From: an uncultured Sphingobacteriaceae bacterium | GTDB lineage: Bacteria > Bacteroidota > Bacteroidia > Sphingobacteriales > Sphingobacteriaceae | Assembly: GCA_946480915.1 (NCBI GenBank) | Contig: CAMLLO010000020.1 | Location: forward strand, 1 to 64,000 | Length of the DNA stretch: 64,000 nucleotides | Reading direction: 5' to 3' | In this document: piece by piece, positions 35,297-44,495 of the stretch | Position numbering within the stretch: position 1 is the first letter of the stretch | How the letters are laid out: each line of letters starts with the position of its first letter | Notes under the pieces: generated by a model | Told to the model about the DNA's origin: nothing | The model's database searches: none | Seen by the model: the letters and a program-made list of their open reading frames with translations, nothing else | Made by a program: the position numbers and the translations under genes

Positions 35297-37987
35297 ATGA
35301 GTATCTCAACAAAATATAATCCAAAAGAAACTGAAGATAAATGGTACAAATACTGGCTCGAAAAAAAGTTTTTTCGTTCGGTGCCTGATGAGCGTGAACC
35401 ATACACGATTGTAATTCCTCCACCAAACGTTACCGGAGTGTTGCATATGGGGCACATGCTTAACAATACCATTCAGGATGTGTTGATTCGTAGAGCACGA
35501 ATGTTGGGTAAAAATGCCTGTTGGGTGCCCGGAACCGACCATGCATCGATTGCCACCGAGGCAAAGGTTGTTGCCATGCTTAAAGAGCGCGGAATTGAAA
35601 AAAAAGATATAAGCCGGGAAGAATTTTTAAAATATGCATGGGAATGGAAAGAGAAGTATGGCGGCATAATTCTTAAACAATTAGAAAAACTCGGAGCTTC
35701 GTGCGATTGGGACCGAACCAGTTTTACAATGGACAAAGCGTTATCGGAAGCTGTTTTAGATACCTTTATCCATCTTCATAAAAAAGGATGGATTTATCGT
35801 GGTATCCGAATGGTTAACTGGGATCCGAAAGGATTAACTGCGGTTTCTGATGAAGAAGTAATCCGTAAAGAAGTAACCCAAAAGTTATATTATATAAGGT
35901 ACAACGTTTCAGATTCTGGGGTTAATGTTGAAAGTACAACGTCCTCACAACCCATAACCCAAAACCTGCAACACATTATCATTGCCACCACCCGCCCCGA
36001 AACTATAATGGCCGATGCCGCAATTTGCATCAATCCAAAGGATGAGCGTTATCAGCATTTGAAGGGCAAAAAGGTATTTATCCCTCTAATAAATCGCGAA
36101 ATTCCAATTATTGAGGATGAATATGTGGATATGGAATTTGGTACAGGCTGCTTAAAAGTTACTCCTGCACACGATTTAAACGATTATGAACTTGGTGTGA
36201 AGCATAATCTTCCGGTTATTGATATTCTGAACGATAACGGAACACTCAACGAGAAAGCTGAAATACTAGTTGGGGAGGATCGTTTTATTGCAAGAAAGAA
36301 AGTTGCTAAACTACTCGAAGAAGCTGGTCAGCTTGAAAAAGTTGAAGATTACAAATCTCAAATCGGATTCTCTGAGCGCACAGACGCAGCAATCGAACCC
36401 AAACTGTCAATGCAATGGTTCTGTAAAATGGAGGAAATGTCGAAACCTGCCCTTGACTATGTTTTAAATGGCGAAGTTAAGCTGATTCCCGACAAGTTTA
36501 TCAATACCTATCGCCATTGGATGGAAAACGTGAAGGATTGGTGTATAAGTCGTCAATTATGGTGGGGACAACAAATTCCGGCCTGGTATCTTCCAAACGG
36601 ACAATATGTAGTTGCAAAAACTCGCGAAGAGGCATTTGAATTAGCAAAGATCCTTCAACCTTCAACTTCCAACCTTCAACTTCAGGATTTAAAACAAGAT
36701 GAGGATGTTGTGGATACCTGGTTTTCATCCTGGTTATGGCCAATTTCTGTTTTTGATCCAACGGTTTGTGGAAATCCGGATGCAGAAGGTAACGCCGACC
36801 TCAACTACTATTATCCTACAAACGATTTAGTTACCGCTCCAGAAATTTTGTTTTTTTGGGTGGCCAGGATGATCATGGCAGGTCACGAGTTTCGCGGAAA
36901 ACAACCGTTTACGAATGTTTACCTAACGGGCATTGTACGTGATAAATTAGGCAGAAAAATGTCTAAATCGTTAGGAAACTCTCCTGATCCAATCGATTTG
37001 ATCGAAAAGTTCGGCGCAGACGGCGTACGCGTCGGAATGTTGCTTTGCTCTCCGGCAGGAAATGACCTAATGTTTGATGAATCGTATTGCGAGCAGGGAA
37101 GGAATTTTGCCAACAAAATATGGAATGCATTCAGGCTTGTTAAGGGTTGGGAAGTTGATGAGAGCTTAGAATTTGTCAACGAAAAAGCTGTCGATTGGTA
37201 TGAGAGTCGTTTTAACGATGCTTTAACTGAAATTGAAAGTTATTTTTCTCAATACCGTTTATCTGAAGCTTTAATGGCAACTTATAAACTAGTTTGGGAT
37301 GATTTCTGTGCGTGGTATCTTGAAATGGTAAAACCGGCTTATCAACAACCTATTGATAAAAAAACATTTGAAGCGTCAATTAATTTCTTTGAAAAAATAC
37401 TTGCTCTACTGCATCCATTTATGCCATTCATTACCGAGGAGCTTTGGCACGATGAATTGTTTGGAGAACGAAGCGAACTTGATTGTTGTGTTGTTGCAAA
37501 TTATCCGCGTTCTGCGAAAGTCGACGAGCAATTGCTAAAAGATGTTGAGGCAATAAAACAAACGGTCTCAGAAGTTAGAAATATTCGGAATAGCAAGCAA
37601 ATTTCCCCTAAAGAAGCTTTACCGCTTGCTGTTAAAATAAACTCGGATATAGTATACGCCGACTATTTTGGTATCATTAATAAACTGGCGAATATCGCCG
37701 AAGTAACTATTGTAAACGATAAACTGGAAGGAGCTACCAATTTCATTATTGGCAGAGATGAGTTTTTTGTCACTCTTGCCGGCAATATCGACGTAGAGGC
37801 CGAAAGAGAAAGAATTACAAAAGAGTTAGTTTATTTAAACGGTTTTCTAAAATCAGTTAATGCTAAATTATCCAACGAGCGGTTTGTACAGAATGCTAAG
37901 GCAGAAGTAATTGCAAACGAGAAAAACAAAAAAGCAGATGCGGAAGCCAAGATTGAAATTTTGGAAAATAATCTTAAGTCGCTTTAA
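35297..37987 (+). CDS. valS: Valyl-tRNA synthetase
   Basis: An 896-aa class I synthetase charging tRNA-Val. The HIGH motif is [14 protein letters not shown] near residue 45 and the KMSKS motif is KMSKSLGN in the catalytic core. The CP1 editing domain starts around residue 190 ([20 protein letters not shown]), and the C-terminal coiled coil ([11 protein letters not shown]) is present. Two short insertions in or near the editing and core regions are encoded by degenerate 7-bp repeats (separate entries). They keep the reading frame, so the protein should remain functional. ATG 35297 is preferred to a TTG six bases upstream. Confidence 0.95.
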   Translation: MSISTKYNPKETEDKWYKYWLEKKFFRSVPDEREPYTIVIPPPNVTGVLHMGHMLNNTIQDVLIRRARMLGKNACWVPGTDHASIATEAKVVAMLKERGIEKKDISREEFLKYAWEWKEKYGGIILKQLEKLGASCDWDRTSFTMDKALSEAVLDTFIHLHKKGWIYRGIRMVNWDPKGLTAVSDEEVIRKEVTQKLYYIRYNVSDSGVNVESTTSSQPITQNLQHIIIATTRPETIMADAAICINPKDERYQHLKGKKVFIPLINREIPIIEDEYVDMEFGTGCLKVTPAHDLNDYELGVKHNLPVIDILNDNGTLNEKAEILVGEDRFIARKKVAKLLEEAGQLEKVEDYKSQIGFSERTDAAIEPKLSMQWFCKMEEMSKPALDYVLNGEVKLIPDKFINTYRHWMENVKDWCISRQLWWGQQIPAWYLPNGQYVVAKTREEAFELAKILQPSTSNLQLQDLKQDEDVVDTWFSSWLWPISVFDPTVCGNPDAEGNADLNYYYPTNDLVTAPEILFFWVARMIMAGHEFRGKQPFTNVYLTGIVRDKLGRKMSKSLGNSPDPIDLIEKFGADGVRVGMLLCSPAGNDLMFDESYCEQGRNFANKIWNAFRLVKGWEVDESLEFVNEKAVDWYESRFNDALTEIESYFSQYRLSEALMATYKLVWDDFCAWYLEMVKPAYQQPIDKKTFEASINFFEKILALLHPFMPFITEELWHDELFGERSELDCCVVANYPRSAKVDEQLLKDVEAIKQTVSEVRNIRNSKQISPKEALPLAVKINSDIVYADYFGIINKLANIAEVTIVNDKLEGATNFIIGRDEFFVTLAGNIDVEAERERITKELVYLNGFLKSVNAKLSNERFVQNAKAEVIANEKNKKADAEAKIEILENNLKSL
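35916..35974 (+). repeat. In-frame heptamer-repeat insertion 1 in valS
   Basis: Four 7-bp units follow one another: ACAACCC, ATAACCC, AAAACCT and GCAACAC (35947-35974). A preceding GGGGTTAATGTTG arm is roughly their reverse complement. The tract encodes about residues 206-225, between LYYIRY and [10 protein letters not shown], where I expect related enzymes to be shorter. Confidence 0.6.
36653..36680 (+). repeat. In-frame heptamer-repeat insertion 2 in valS
   Basis: Four consecutive 7-bp units: CTTCAAC, CTTCAAC, TTCCAAC and CTTCAAC. They encode LQPSTSNLQ (from residue 453) just before the conserved [14 protein letters not shown] 28-bp tract only keeps frame with adjusted flanks, so it has been accommodated by selection. 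Confidence 0.7.
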
Positions 37988-38046
37988 TATTTGTAACAAG
38001 ATGTTGATCTCCCGAAAATTTCCATAAACCTTTATACTTTTAGTGC

Positions 38047-38673
38047 ATGAAACATTCTTATCTATTACTATTATTTATTGCCCTATTTGGTTGCAATGCA
38101 AAAACTGAGAAAAAAGTGGAGACCATTGACCCAAAGATTTTAATTAGTTGCGAAGGTGTGGGGGATGTAAAACTAAAGGATACGTACGCCGACTTACTGA
38201 AAAAGTTAGGCGATTCTGTGCTTTCTGACCACGAAAATAATGTTGCTGGAAAATTTACCTCTGTATGGGAGAACGATCCGCGACACATTAATATTTATTG
38301 GAATGAAAGTGAAGCTCCTTTAAAAACAATAAAATATATTGATATCGTAGATGCGATGTCTCCTTACATGACAAAAGATAGCATTGGCGTAGGTATGTCG
38401 ATGAAAGATTTGGTTCGAAAAAATGGAGGAATGGCTCTCACATTTAAAAACTTCAGTGCAATGAGCGAACCGGGCGTAATAAAAGGTTTTAATAATGGTG
38501 AGATACCAACATCTAATCCTTGTTTCGGGGGAATTTTAGAATGGACGGATCAGAAACCAATTGACGTAAATGAAATGAGAGAATTTCAGGCTCAACAGGA
38601 AGTGAAATCTTTCGACCGAATTCTTCAGAGATATGATGTTGTTTTAAGCACCATTCGAATCAGTTCGAAATAA
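38047..38673 (+). CDS. Lipoprotein of unknown function
   Basis: A 208-aa protein with a type II signal peptide (YLLLLFIALFGC, Cys near residue 16). The mature part shows ILISCEGVGDVKLKDTYADLLKKLG and DSIGVGMSMKDLVRKNGG, a pattern seen in small secreted Bacteroidota proteins with two similar half-domains, but I know no function. It stands alone between valS and a convergent membrane-protein gene and shares a bidirectional terminator with it. Confidence 0.6.
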   Translation: MKHSYLLLLFIALFGCNAKTEKKVETIDPKILISCEGVGDVKLKDTYADLLKKLGDSVLSDHENNVAGKFTSVWENDPRHINIYWNESEAPLKTIKYIDIVDAMSPYMTKDSIGVGMSMKDLVRKNGGMALTFKNFSAMSEPGVIKGFNNGEIPTSNPCFGGILEWTDQKPIDVNEMREFQAQQEVKSFDRILQRYDVVLSTIRISSK

Positions 38674-38730
38674 TTGTTTGTCAACGATGTGCCTTATGTT
38701 TAGGCAACGAGTGTTAAATTTTAAAAATTC

Positions 38731-38755
38731 GAAAGCCGATAGAAATCGGCTTTTT
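38731..38755. terminator. Bidirectional intrinsic terminator
   Basis: AAAGCCGAT (38732-38740) pairs with ATCGGCTTT (38745-38753) around AGAA. T runs occur after the stem on the plus strand and, read in reverse, on the minus strand. It serves both convergent genes. Confidence 0.85.
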
Positions 38756-38759
38756 CACG

Positions 38760-39200
38760 TTAACGGATACCTTCTACCAACCTTTTTACATGTTCTTTCA
38801 CTTCCCAGCGGTTTTGCTCGCTTCCGGAATTCAGTAAATTCACATTGTGAACGTTTTCGTCTTTGGTATAAATCAGGAGCTTACAAAATTTATTGTGAAT
38901 GCTTACGATGTCTTCAGAATTTATTGTGATAAGCTCGTTTTTTTCTTCAGACAAATAGATGATTTTATTGTCCGAGATCTCTAATAACAGTGGCTTTCTG
39001 TTAGTTTCCCGAACTAAATAGCGTATCGTGCCGATAATCAGTAAGGCCCCGGTTAAATAGGTGAAATATCCCGGAATTAATACAATCGCGGTTGATGTTG
39101 CAGTGATAACGGATATCCCGATAAAAATACTAACAGCCGAGAGATTCCGCTTTTGAGAGTGCGTCGATATAGAATTCTGCTTGAATAGATGGATTTGCAT
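38760..39200 (-). CDS. Membrane protein with PH-like C-terminal domain, function unknown
   Basis: A 146-aa protein with two hydrophobic segments (about 20-40 and 43-62: SVIFIGISVITATSTAIV-like and YFTYLTGALLIIGTI). A soluble beta-rich tail follows (LLEISDNKIIYLSEEKNELITINSEDIVSIH), typical of bacterial PH-like membrane proteins. No enzyme motif is seen. It may be a small regulatory or stress membrane protein. The family is unassigned. Confidence 0.55.
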   Translation of the reverse strand: MQIHLFKQNSISTHSQKRNLSAVSIFIGISVITATSTAIVLIPGYFTYLTGALLIIGTIRYLVRETNRKPLLLEISDNKIIYLSEEKNELITINSEDIVSIHNKFCKLLIYTKDENVHNVNLLNSGSEQNRWEVKEHVKRLVEGIR

Positions 39201-39250
39201 AGCTCTTTATTTTACAGACTGTTACGAATGTATAAATGAAGAGGTTACAA

Positions 39251-39709
39251 TTATTTTTCAAAATGGGGTAAATTTTCTACAAATTGGTAATCGCGCCCCA
39301 ATATGTTGATTTTACAGACATAATGCTGCAATCCATTACTGACAAATAGAAGGGGAACTTGATGAATAATATTGTATCTGGCAATCTGGTCAAATGTATT
39401 TTGGGTGATCTTAACCGATGGGGCTTTGCATTCTACAAGAAGGATTTTTTTGCCGTCTGTATTGAAAACCACGATATCTGTTCGTTTTTGAAGTGAGTTA
39501 AGTTTTAAGCCACCCTCAAGTTTTATTAAAGTTTTCGGGTAGCCTTTTTCCCTGATAATATATTGCACCACATGTTGCCGAACCCACTCCTCCGGCGTCA
39601 GTACCAAATATTTTCTTCTTATTTCATCGAAGATATAGTTGACGGATGCTTCCTGTTTTATTTTAAACGGATAAGAAGGAAAATTTAACGGAACCGGCTC
39701 AAAAATCAC
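39251..39709 (-). CDS. HsdR N-terminal-like (PD-(D/E)XK-fold) protein
   Basis: A protein of about 152 aa, with the start taken as GTG 39709 because the product then begins near the family-typical FEPxxLxFPxYPFKI (a TTG at 39736 is the alternative). Landmarks are YIFDEIRRKYLVLTPEEWVRQHVVQYII, LKLNSLQKRTDIVVF and ILLVECKAP, which contain the Asp and ExK pattern of the nuclease-like fold. It is a stand-alone domain without helicase or methylase partners, divergent to holA, as often found in this phylum. It is thus probably not a restriction enzyme. Function unknown. Confidence 0.72.
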   Translation of the reverse strand: MIFEPVPLNFPSYPFKIKQEASVNYIFDEIRRKYLVLTPEEWVRQHVVQYIIREKGYPKTLIKLEGGLKLNSLQKRTDIVVFNTDGKKILLVECKAPSVKITQNTFDQIARYNIIHQVPLLFVSNGLQHYVCKINILGRDYQFVENLPHFEK

Positions 39710-39792
39710 AAAGCTAATTTCAGCAAAATCTTTCAAAGGTTTATCTTTCTTAACCTTTTACTTTGGGCTTTTTCTTAATTTGGCAACCTGAT

Positions 39793-40821
39793 ATGACAGC
39801 TGCTGCATTACAAAACGATTTAAAAAGCCGGAAATTTAAACCCGTGTACCTTTTCCACGGTGAAGAATCTTATTACATAGATCTTTTTAGTGATTACATT
39901 GAGAATAACTTACTCACTGACGCTGAAAAAGGCTTCAATCAAACAGTGCTGTATGGTAGAGATACCGATGTGATGGGATTGTTAAACTCGGCAAAACGAT
40001 TCCCGATGATGAGTGAATATCAGCTGGTGCTTATCAAAGAAGCGCAGGAAATGAAATGGGGAAAGGAGGGGGACGATAAAAAAGCAGTTGATCCTTTATT
40101 AAATTATCTTGAGAACCCCGTTCCAAGCACAATTCTGGTTTTTTGTTTTAAGCATGCGAAGTTCGACAAGAGAAAAAAAACATATAAAGCGATCGAGAAA
40201 TCAGGAGTGGTGTTTGAATCGGCAACCATTTACGAAAATAAAGTGCCCGCTTGGGTCGAAGACTTTGTTAAAGAAAAATCTTATCGTATACACGTCAGGG
40301 CGGCCGCTATGATTGCCGAGTATCTTGGAAATGATTTGTCGAAAATTTCCAATGAACTTGAAAAGTTAATGTTGAATGTTCCGAAAGGGCAGGAAATAAC
40401 GGTTGATGATGTGCAAAATAATATAGGAATCAGTAAGGAGTACAACGTTTTCGAACTTCAGGATGCGCTTGCCAGGCGAGATCCTTTTAAAGCAAACCAG
40501 ATAATTGATTACTTCGCCGCAAATCCTAAAGCAAACCCTATTCAACTAGTTTTTGGCGCTTTAAATACCTGGTTTACAAAAATTTTAAAATATCATTACG
40601 TGGCAGATAAATCTCCGCAGAATCTTGCAAGGGAGCTCGGCGTGAATCCATATTTCTTAAAAGATTATGAACTGGCAGCCAAAAATTACGATGCGTTTAA
40701 AGTTTTCAATGTTTTTAGCTACTTGCGCGAATACGATTTAAAATCTAAAGGCGTCGATTCTTCAGGAAATACCACAGATGGAGAATTATTGAAAGAGTTG
40801 GTTTTCAAAATCATTCATTAA
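39793..40821 (+). CDS. holA: DNA polymerase III subunit delta
   Basis: A 342-aa clamp-loader subunit from ATG 39793 (a TTG at 39763 is less likely). It opens the beta sliding clamp within the delta-tau3-delta' complex. Visible landmarks are KPVYLFHGEESYYIDLFSDYIE, the AAA+-like N-terminal domain, VLIKEAQEMKW, and the C-terminal GNDLSKISNELEKLMLNVP helical domain with NPIQLVFGALNTWFTKILKYHY. Length and order fit HolA of Bacteroidota. It lies next to the HsdR-N-like gene, a conserved neighbourhood in this group. Confidence 0.88.
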   Translation: MTAAALQNDLKSRKFKPVYLFHGEESYYIDLFSDYIENNLLTDAEKGFNQTVLYGRDTDVMGLLNSAKRFPMMSEYQLVLIKEAQEMKWGKEGDDKKAVDPLLNYLENPVPSTILVFCFKHAKFDKRKKTYKAIEKSGVVFESATIYENKVPAWVEDFVKEKSYRIHVRAAAMIAEYLGNDLSKISNELEKLMLNVPKGQEITVDDVQNNIGISKEYNVFELQDALARRDPFKANQIIDYFAANPKANPIQLVFGALNTWFTKILKYHYVADKSPQNLARELGVNPYFLKDYELAAKNYDAFKVFNVFSYLREYDLKSKGVDSSGNTTDGELLKELVFKIIH

Positions 40822-40925
40822 AACAAATTAATCCCTATAAATAGAAATACACCATCACTTCAGGACGAGACGTGTTTGGAGGGGTCGGGAATTTGTCAAT
40901 GAGTAAAAGAGAAATTAAAGTATCT

Positions 40926-42257
40926 CTACGTGAATTGAAGTCTCCGGCCAGTTCCTGATTCAATCAATTTTCCATTTTCATAAACCACATTGCCAGAGAC
41001 GATCGTGTGGCTAATAGCAGATTTAAACTCATAACCTTCAAAAGGACTCCATCCACATTTGGATATGATATTATCCCGCGAAACAAATGAATGCGCTTTC
41101 AAGTCCACTAAAACCAGGTCTGCCCAATATCCTTCCCGGATAAATCCGCGTTTTTCAACCTTAAAACAAATGGCTGGGTTATGGGCCATCTTTTCGGCAA
41201 TCTTTTCGATTGATATTTCGCCTTTATGATAAAATTCCAGCATCGCCAACAGGGAATGTTGTAACAAGGGGCCTCCGGATGGAGCCTGCAAATAAGGCAT
41301 CGACTTTTCTTCGATTGTATGCGGTGCGTGATCAGTAGCAATAACATCAATTCTACCGTCTAACACTGCGTCAAAAATGGCTTTCCTGTCCACTTCGGTT
41401 TTGATTGCCGGATTCCATTTTATCCAGTTTCCTTTTTTAGCATAATCTTTGTCAGAAAACCAAAGATGATGAACACAAGCCTCAGCTGTAATCCTTTTAT
41501 CCTTTAATTGTATAGTATTATCAAACAAGTCTGTTTCTTTTGCAGAAGAAATGTGAAGTATATGCAAGCGTGAATTGTGTTTCTTCGCAAGCTCCACAGC
41601 AAACGAAGAAGATTTATAACAAGCCTCTGCATTCCTGATAAGCGGGTGCATTTCAGGTGTGATATTGTCTCCGTATTTTTCTTTGAATACCTCCATATTG
41701 CGTTTAATCGTTTCCTCATCTTCACAATGGGTTGCGATAAGCATAGGAGTGGAGCTAAAGATTGATTCAAGAGTTCTTTCGTTATCAACCAGCATATTGC
41801 CCGTTGAAGATCCCATGAAAATTTTTATTCCGCACACATTTTTAGGATCCGTTTTAAGCACTTCTTCCAGATTGTTATTCGTGGCTCCCATAAAAAAGGA
41901 ATAATTAGCCAATGACCTTTCGGAAGCGATGTTGTATTTCTCTTCCAATAATTCCTGGGTAACAGTATTTGGAACAGTATTGGGCATCTCCATGAACGAT
42001 GTAACTCCGCCAGCTACTGCAGCTCTGCTTTCTGTAAATATTTCAGCCTTGTGCGTTAATCCCGGCTCACGGAAATGTACCTGATCGTCAATACATCCCG
42101 GGAGGAGATATTTTCCTTCGGCATTAATTTCCTTATCGGCCGGTATGTTTAATGAGGAACCGATTTGTTCGATAAATCCATTTTTAATAAATACATCGCC
42201 AACAACTTGCTGACCTTCATTAATTATTATTGCAGATTTTATAAGAAGAGAGGACAT
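40926..42257 (-). CDS. pyrC: Dihydroorotase, class I-like, with Gln in place of the first metal His
   Basis: A 443-aa amidohydrolase of pyrimidine synthesis, converting carbamoyl-aspartate to dihydroorotate. The metal motif usually reads DxHxH; here it is CIDDQVHFREPG, so Gln59 stands at the first His and His61 is kept. Other ligands are retained: Lys145 in GIKIFMGSS (the carboxylated Lys), His177 in ATHCED, His235 in LHILHISS, and Asp309 in ATDHAPHT. From memory this DQVH form is common in Bacteroidota and is probably still functional. It is transcribed away from a DEAD-box helicase gene. Confidence 0.85.
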   Translation of the reverse strand: MSSLLIKSAIIINEGQQVVGDVFIKNGFIEQIGSSLNIPADKEINAEGKYLLPGCIDDQVHFREPGLTHKAEIFTESRAAVAGGVTSFMEMPNTVPNTVTQELLEEKYNIASERSLANYSFFMGATNNNLEEVLKTDPKNVCGIKIFMGSSTGNMLVDNERTLESIFSSTPMLIATHCEDEETIKRNMEVFKEKYGDNITPEMHPLIRNAEACYKSSSFAVELAKKHNSRLHILHISSAKETDLFDNTIQLKDKRITAEACVHHLWFSDKDYAKKGNWIKWNPAIKTEVDRKAIFDAVLDGRIDVIATDHAPHTIEEKSMPYLQAPSGGPLLQHSLLAMLEFYHKGEISIEKIAEKMAHNPAICFKVEKRGFIREGYWADLVLVDLKAHSFVSRDNIISKCGWSPFEGYEFKSAISHTIVSGNVVYENGKLIESGTGRRLQFT

Positions 42258-42258
42258 T

Positions 42259-42397
42259 GGATTTACGATTTAATAATTTTTGAATTACAACTATATGGGC
42301 GCAAAGATAATACATGAGATTTACGATTTGTGGTTGCTTCAAGAAAAGACTTTTAGGATAATTCATCCATCGTAAATTAAAAATCCCAAATCCGATG
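42259..42397. repeat. Heptamer-repeat inverted element between pyrC and the helicase gene
   Basis: The left part reads GGATTTA, CGATTTA, ATAATTT (from 42259), the centre has GATTTAC, GATTTGT (42318-42331), and the right part reads ATCGTAA, ATTAAAA, ATCCCAA, ATCCGAT (42369-42396). Right units are roughly the reverse complement of left units, so an imperfect hairpin is possible. The right end overlaps the helicase promoter. Confidence 0.6.
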
Positions 42398-42405
42398 TAT
42401 CTTTG
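42398..42405 (+). promoter_or_regulatory. -7 element directly before the DEAD-box gene
   Basis: TATCTTTG matches TAnnTTTG and ends 4 bp before the ATG at 42410. Transcription would start at or next to the start codon, giving a leaderless or almost leaderless mRNA. Confidence 0.5.
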
Positions 42406-42409
42406 CGGC

Positions 42410-43792
42410 ATGGCGCAATCTTTTGAAGATTTTAAACTGAACCCCCAAATTTTGAATGCGATCGCAGATGCGGGCTTCACAATTCCAACCCCAATTCAGC
42501 AAAAGGCAATTGCACCTGCTTTATCAGGTCAGGATTTAATGGGCATCGCGCAAACCGGCACGGGCAAAACTGCGGCTTTCGTTTTGCCCATACTCATGAA
42601 GCTTAAATATGCACAGGGCAATGATGCGAGGGCTCTTATTTTAGCTCCGACGCGTGAACTAGCCATGCAGATTGAAGAAAATATCAAGCTTTTTGCCAAA
42701 TATACCGACTTAAGAACCGTCGTAATTTATGGAGGTTTAGGTCCGAAAGGACAGAAAGAGAAGCTTGCTAAAGGACTGGATATTTTGGTTGCTACCCCAG
42801 GTCGTTTTCTTGATTTATACCTTTCGGGAGATATAAATACCAGATCCATTCAGTTTATGGTTATGGATGAGGCTGATAAAATGGTTGATATGGGCTTTAT
42901 CGGCTCAATCCATCGCATCCTGGAAGTTGTTCCGCGTAAGCGACAAAACCTGCTTTTTTCGGCAACGATGAGCGACCTGGTACATAAAATTGCTGGTGAT
43001 TTTCTGAAGTTTCCAACTATCATCGAAGCGTCCGCACCTGCCACACCTGCACAATCGGTAAACCAGGTTTTGTACTACGTACCAAACACTAAAACTAAAA
43101 TAAACCTGCTTCAATATTTGCTAAAGGGGGAGGAGTTTAACAGGCTGATAATCTTTTGTAAAACAAAAACTACCGCCGATAACATATTTAAATTTTTAGA
43201 GCGCAGATTTGCCTTGGATGAAATCCGGGTGATCCACGCCAATAAGGGTCAAAATACCAGAATCAATTCAATCAATGCATTCAAAGAAGGCGGTGTCAGA
43301 GTTTTGGTTGCCACTGATGTAGCTTCCCGCGGAATCGATGTAAGTGAAGTAAGTCACGTAATAAATTTTGACGTGCCGATCATCATTGAAGATTATGTGC
43401 ATAGAATTGGAAGAACCGGTCGGGCTAATAATATCGGAGACGCTATAACCTTCTGTAATGAAGCTGAAAAGTATTACGTTGAAAAGATCGAGAAACTAAT
43501 AAAGCAGCAAATTCCTGTTCAGGAGATTCCTGCGGAGGTTTTTATCGAAGAAACACCGTATCAGGAACGCCAGGATATTGCAAAGGAAATTGACAATCAA
43601 AAGCGAAAAGAAGATCCGGATTTTAAGGGCGCTTTTCACGAGAAGAAAAATGCAAAAGTGATTGCACAAAAGATAGCCAAGTCAAAGCTCGAAGCAAGTA
43701 ATAAAGCCGGAACCGGAAAGGCGAAGAAATCAGCGAAAGTATCGAGCAGTGTAAAAGGCGGCTTTAAAGGAAATAGCAGGAGGAAGTATTGA
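42410..43792 (+). CDS. DEAD-box RNA helicase
   Basis: A 460-aa ATP-dependent RNA helicase, taken from ATG 42410 (MAQSFEDF); an ATG at 42395 lies upstream of the likely -7 element. Motifs in order: Q motif FTIPTPIQQKAI, Walker A AQTGTGKT, PTRELAMQ, TPGRFLDLY, the Walker B variant DEAD in VMDEADKMVD, SAT in LLFSATMSD, and HRIGRTGRA. The Lys-rich C-terminal tail (about 400-460) likely binds RNA. It probably acts in ribosome assembly or RNA decay. The next gene overlaps its stop by four bases. Confidence 0.92.
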   Translation: MAQSFEDFKLNPQILNAIADAGFTIPTPIQQKAIAPALSGQDLMGIAQTGTGKTAAFVLPILMKLKYAQGNDARALILAPTRELAMQIEENIKLFAKYTDLRTVVIYGGLGPKGQKEKLAKGLDILVATPGRFLDLYLSGDINTRSIQFMVMDEADKMVDMGFIGSIHRILEVVPRKRQNLLFSATMSDLVHKIAGDFLKFPTIIEASAPATPAQSVNQVLYYVPNTKTKINLLQYLLKGEEFNRLIIFCKTKTTADNIFKFLERRFALDEIRVIHANKGQNTRINSINAFKEGGVRVLVATDVASRGIDVSEVSHVINFDVPIIIEDYVHRIGRTGRANNIGDAITFCNEAEKYYVEKIEKLIKQQIPVQEIPAEVFIEETPYQERQDIAKEIDNQKRKEDPDFKGAFHEKKNAKVIAQKIAKSKLEASNKAGTGKAKKSAKVSSSVKGGFKGNSRRKY

Positions 43793-44046
43793 AGCTGCGG
43801 TTGACTCCTTTAAATATACTTACATCAGTAATAGTAGTGAGTATAATTTACTTACTCATATATAGAGATACAGAAGGCTGGAGAGTTTTGGGCACTATTC
43901 CCTTAATACTTTTGGCAGTTTTAAGTTTTATCACGGACCTTCTCTTCCGAAGATTTATAAAGGATATAAAACGCATTTGGATTATAGAGCTAGTATTTAT
44001 CATCTTTGCGGCAATATTGATGCTTCTGATTCAAGGTTTGAAGTAA
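43789..44046 (+). CDS. Small membrane protein, coupled to the helicase gene
   Basis: An 85-aa protein with three predicted hydrophobic helices (about 10-25, 36-55, 65-83). It starts with TTG within TTGA, where TGA is the helicase stop, so translation is probably coupled. I do not recognise a family. GLK ends the protein. The coupling hints that its amount follows the helicase, but a functional link is only a guess. Confidence 0.55.
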   Translation: MKLRLTPLNILTSVIVVSIIYLLIYRDTEGWRVLGTIPLILLAVLSFITDLLFRRFIKDIKRIWIIELVFIIFAAILMLLIQGLK

Positions 44047-44061
44047 AAAATGAAAAATAGA

Positions 44062-44092
44062 AAATCAGTGCAATCACCCAAGTCAGTGTAAT
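44062..44092. repeat. Short-period AATCAGTG-type repeat upstream of gldC
   Basis: A degenerate tract AATCAGTG, CAATCACC, CAAGTCAG, TGTAATTA of about 8-bp period lies in the 60-bp gap before gldC. It resembles the other short-period elements in the window, but is weaker. Confidence 0.35.
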
Positions 44093-44107
44093 TATAGTAC
44101 AATAATA

Positions 44108-44443
44108 ATGAAGAAAGCAGAGATCAAACTCACAATAGAATTAGACGATAATAATGTTCCGGAGAATATAACATGGGAATCTACAGATTCTGAAAATAAA
44201 GAAAAGTTGCCGGTAAAATCCATGATGCTGGCTTTATGGGATCATAATTACAAAAATGCATTACGCATTGATCTTTGGACAAAAGACATGCCGGTTGACG
44301 AAATGAAGCGCTTTTTTTATGAAACCCTGCAAACTATGGGCGACAGCTTTTTAAGAGCTACAGGAGAGAAGAACATTGTAGAGGATCTTCGTGATTATTG
44401 CGCGCATTTTGCCGACAAAATGGAAATCACTGAAAATAAGTAA
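44108..44443 (+). CDS. gldC: Gliding motility protein GldC
   Basis: A 111-aa small cytoplasmic protein: MKKAEIKLTIELDDNNVPENITWESTD, then MMLALWDHNYKNALRIDLWTKDMPVDEMKRFF and FLRATGEKNIVEDLRDYCAHFADKM match the GldC family. GldC is needed for or enhances gliding in flavobacteria, where its biochemical role is unknown, and it also occurs in non-gliding Bacteroidota. No other gld genes lie nearby. Confidence 0.85.
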   Translation: MKKAEIKLTIELDDNNVPENITWESTDSENKEKLPVKSMMLALWDHNYKNALRIDLWTKDMPVDEMKRFFYETLQTMGDSFLRATGEKNIVEDLRDYCAHFADKMEITENK

Positions 44444-44464
44444 TTCAAATAATCACTAGTATCA

Positions 44465-44492
44465 ATCTATTGTCTCACATCTCACATTCGTT
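44465..44492. repeat. Heptamer TCTCACA-type repeat
   Basis: GTCTCAC (44472-44478), ATCTCAC (44479-44485) and ATTCGTT (44486-44492) are 7-bp units just before the next start codon at 44496. Confidence 0.4.
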
Positions 44493-44495
44493 AAA

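Noticed and set aside
39251..39709. Type I restriction system
   Set aside because: Only the N-terminal HsdR-like fold is present; no helicase, specificity or methylase subunit occurs nearby, and the gene sits next to holA as in other Bacteroidota.
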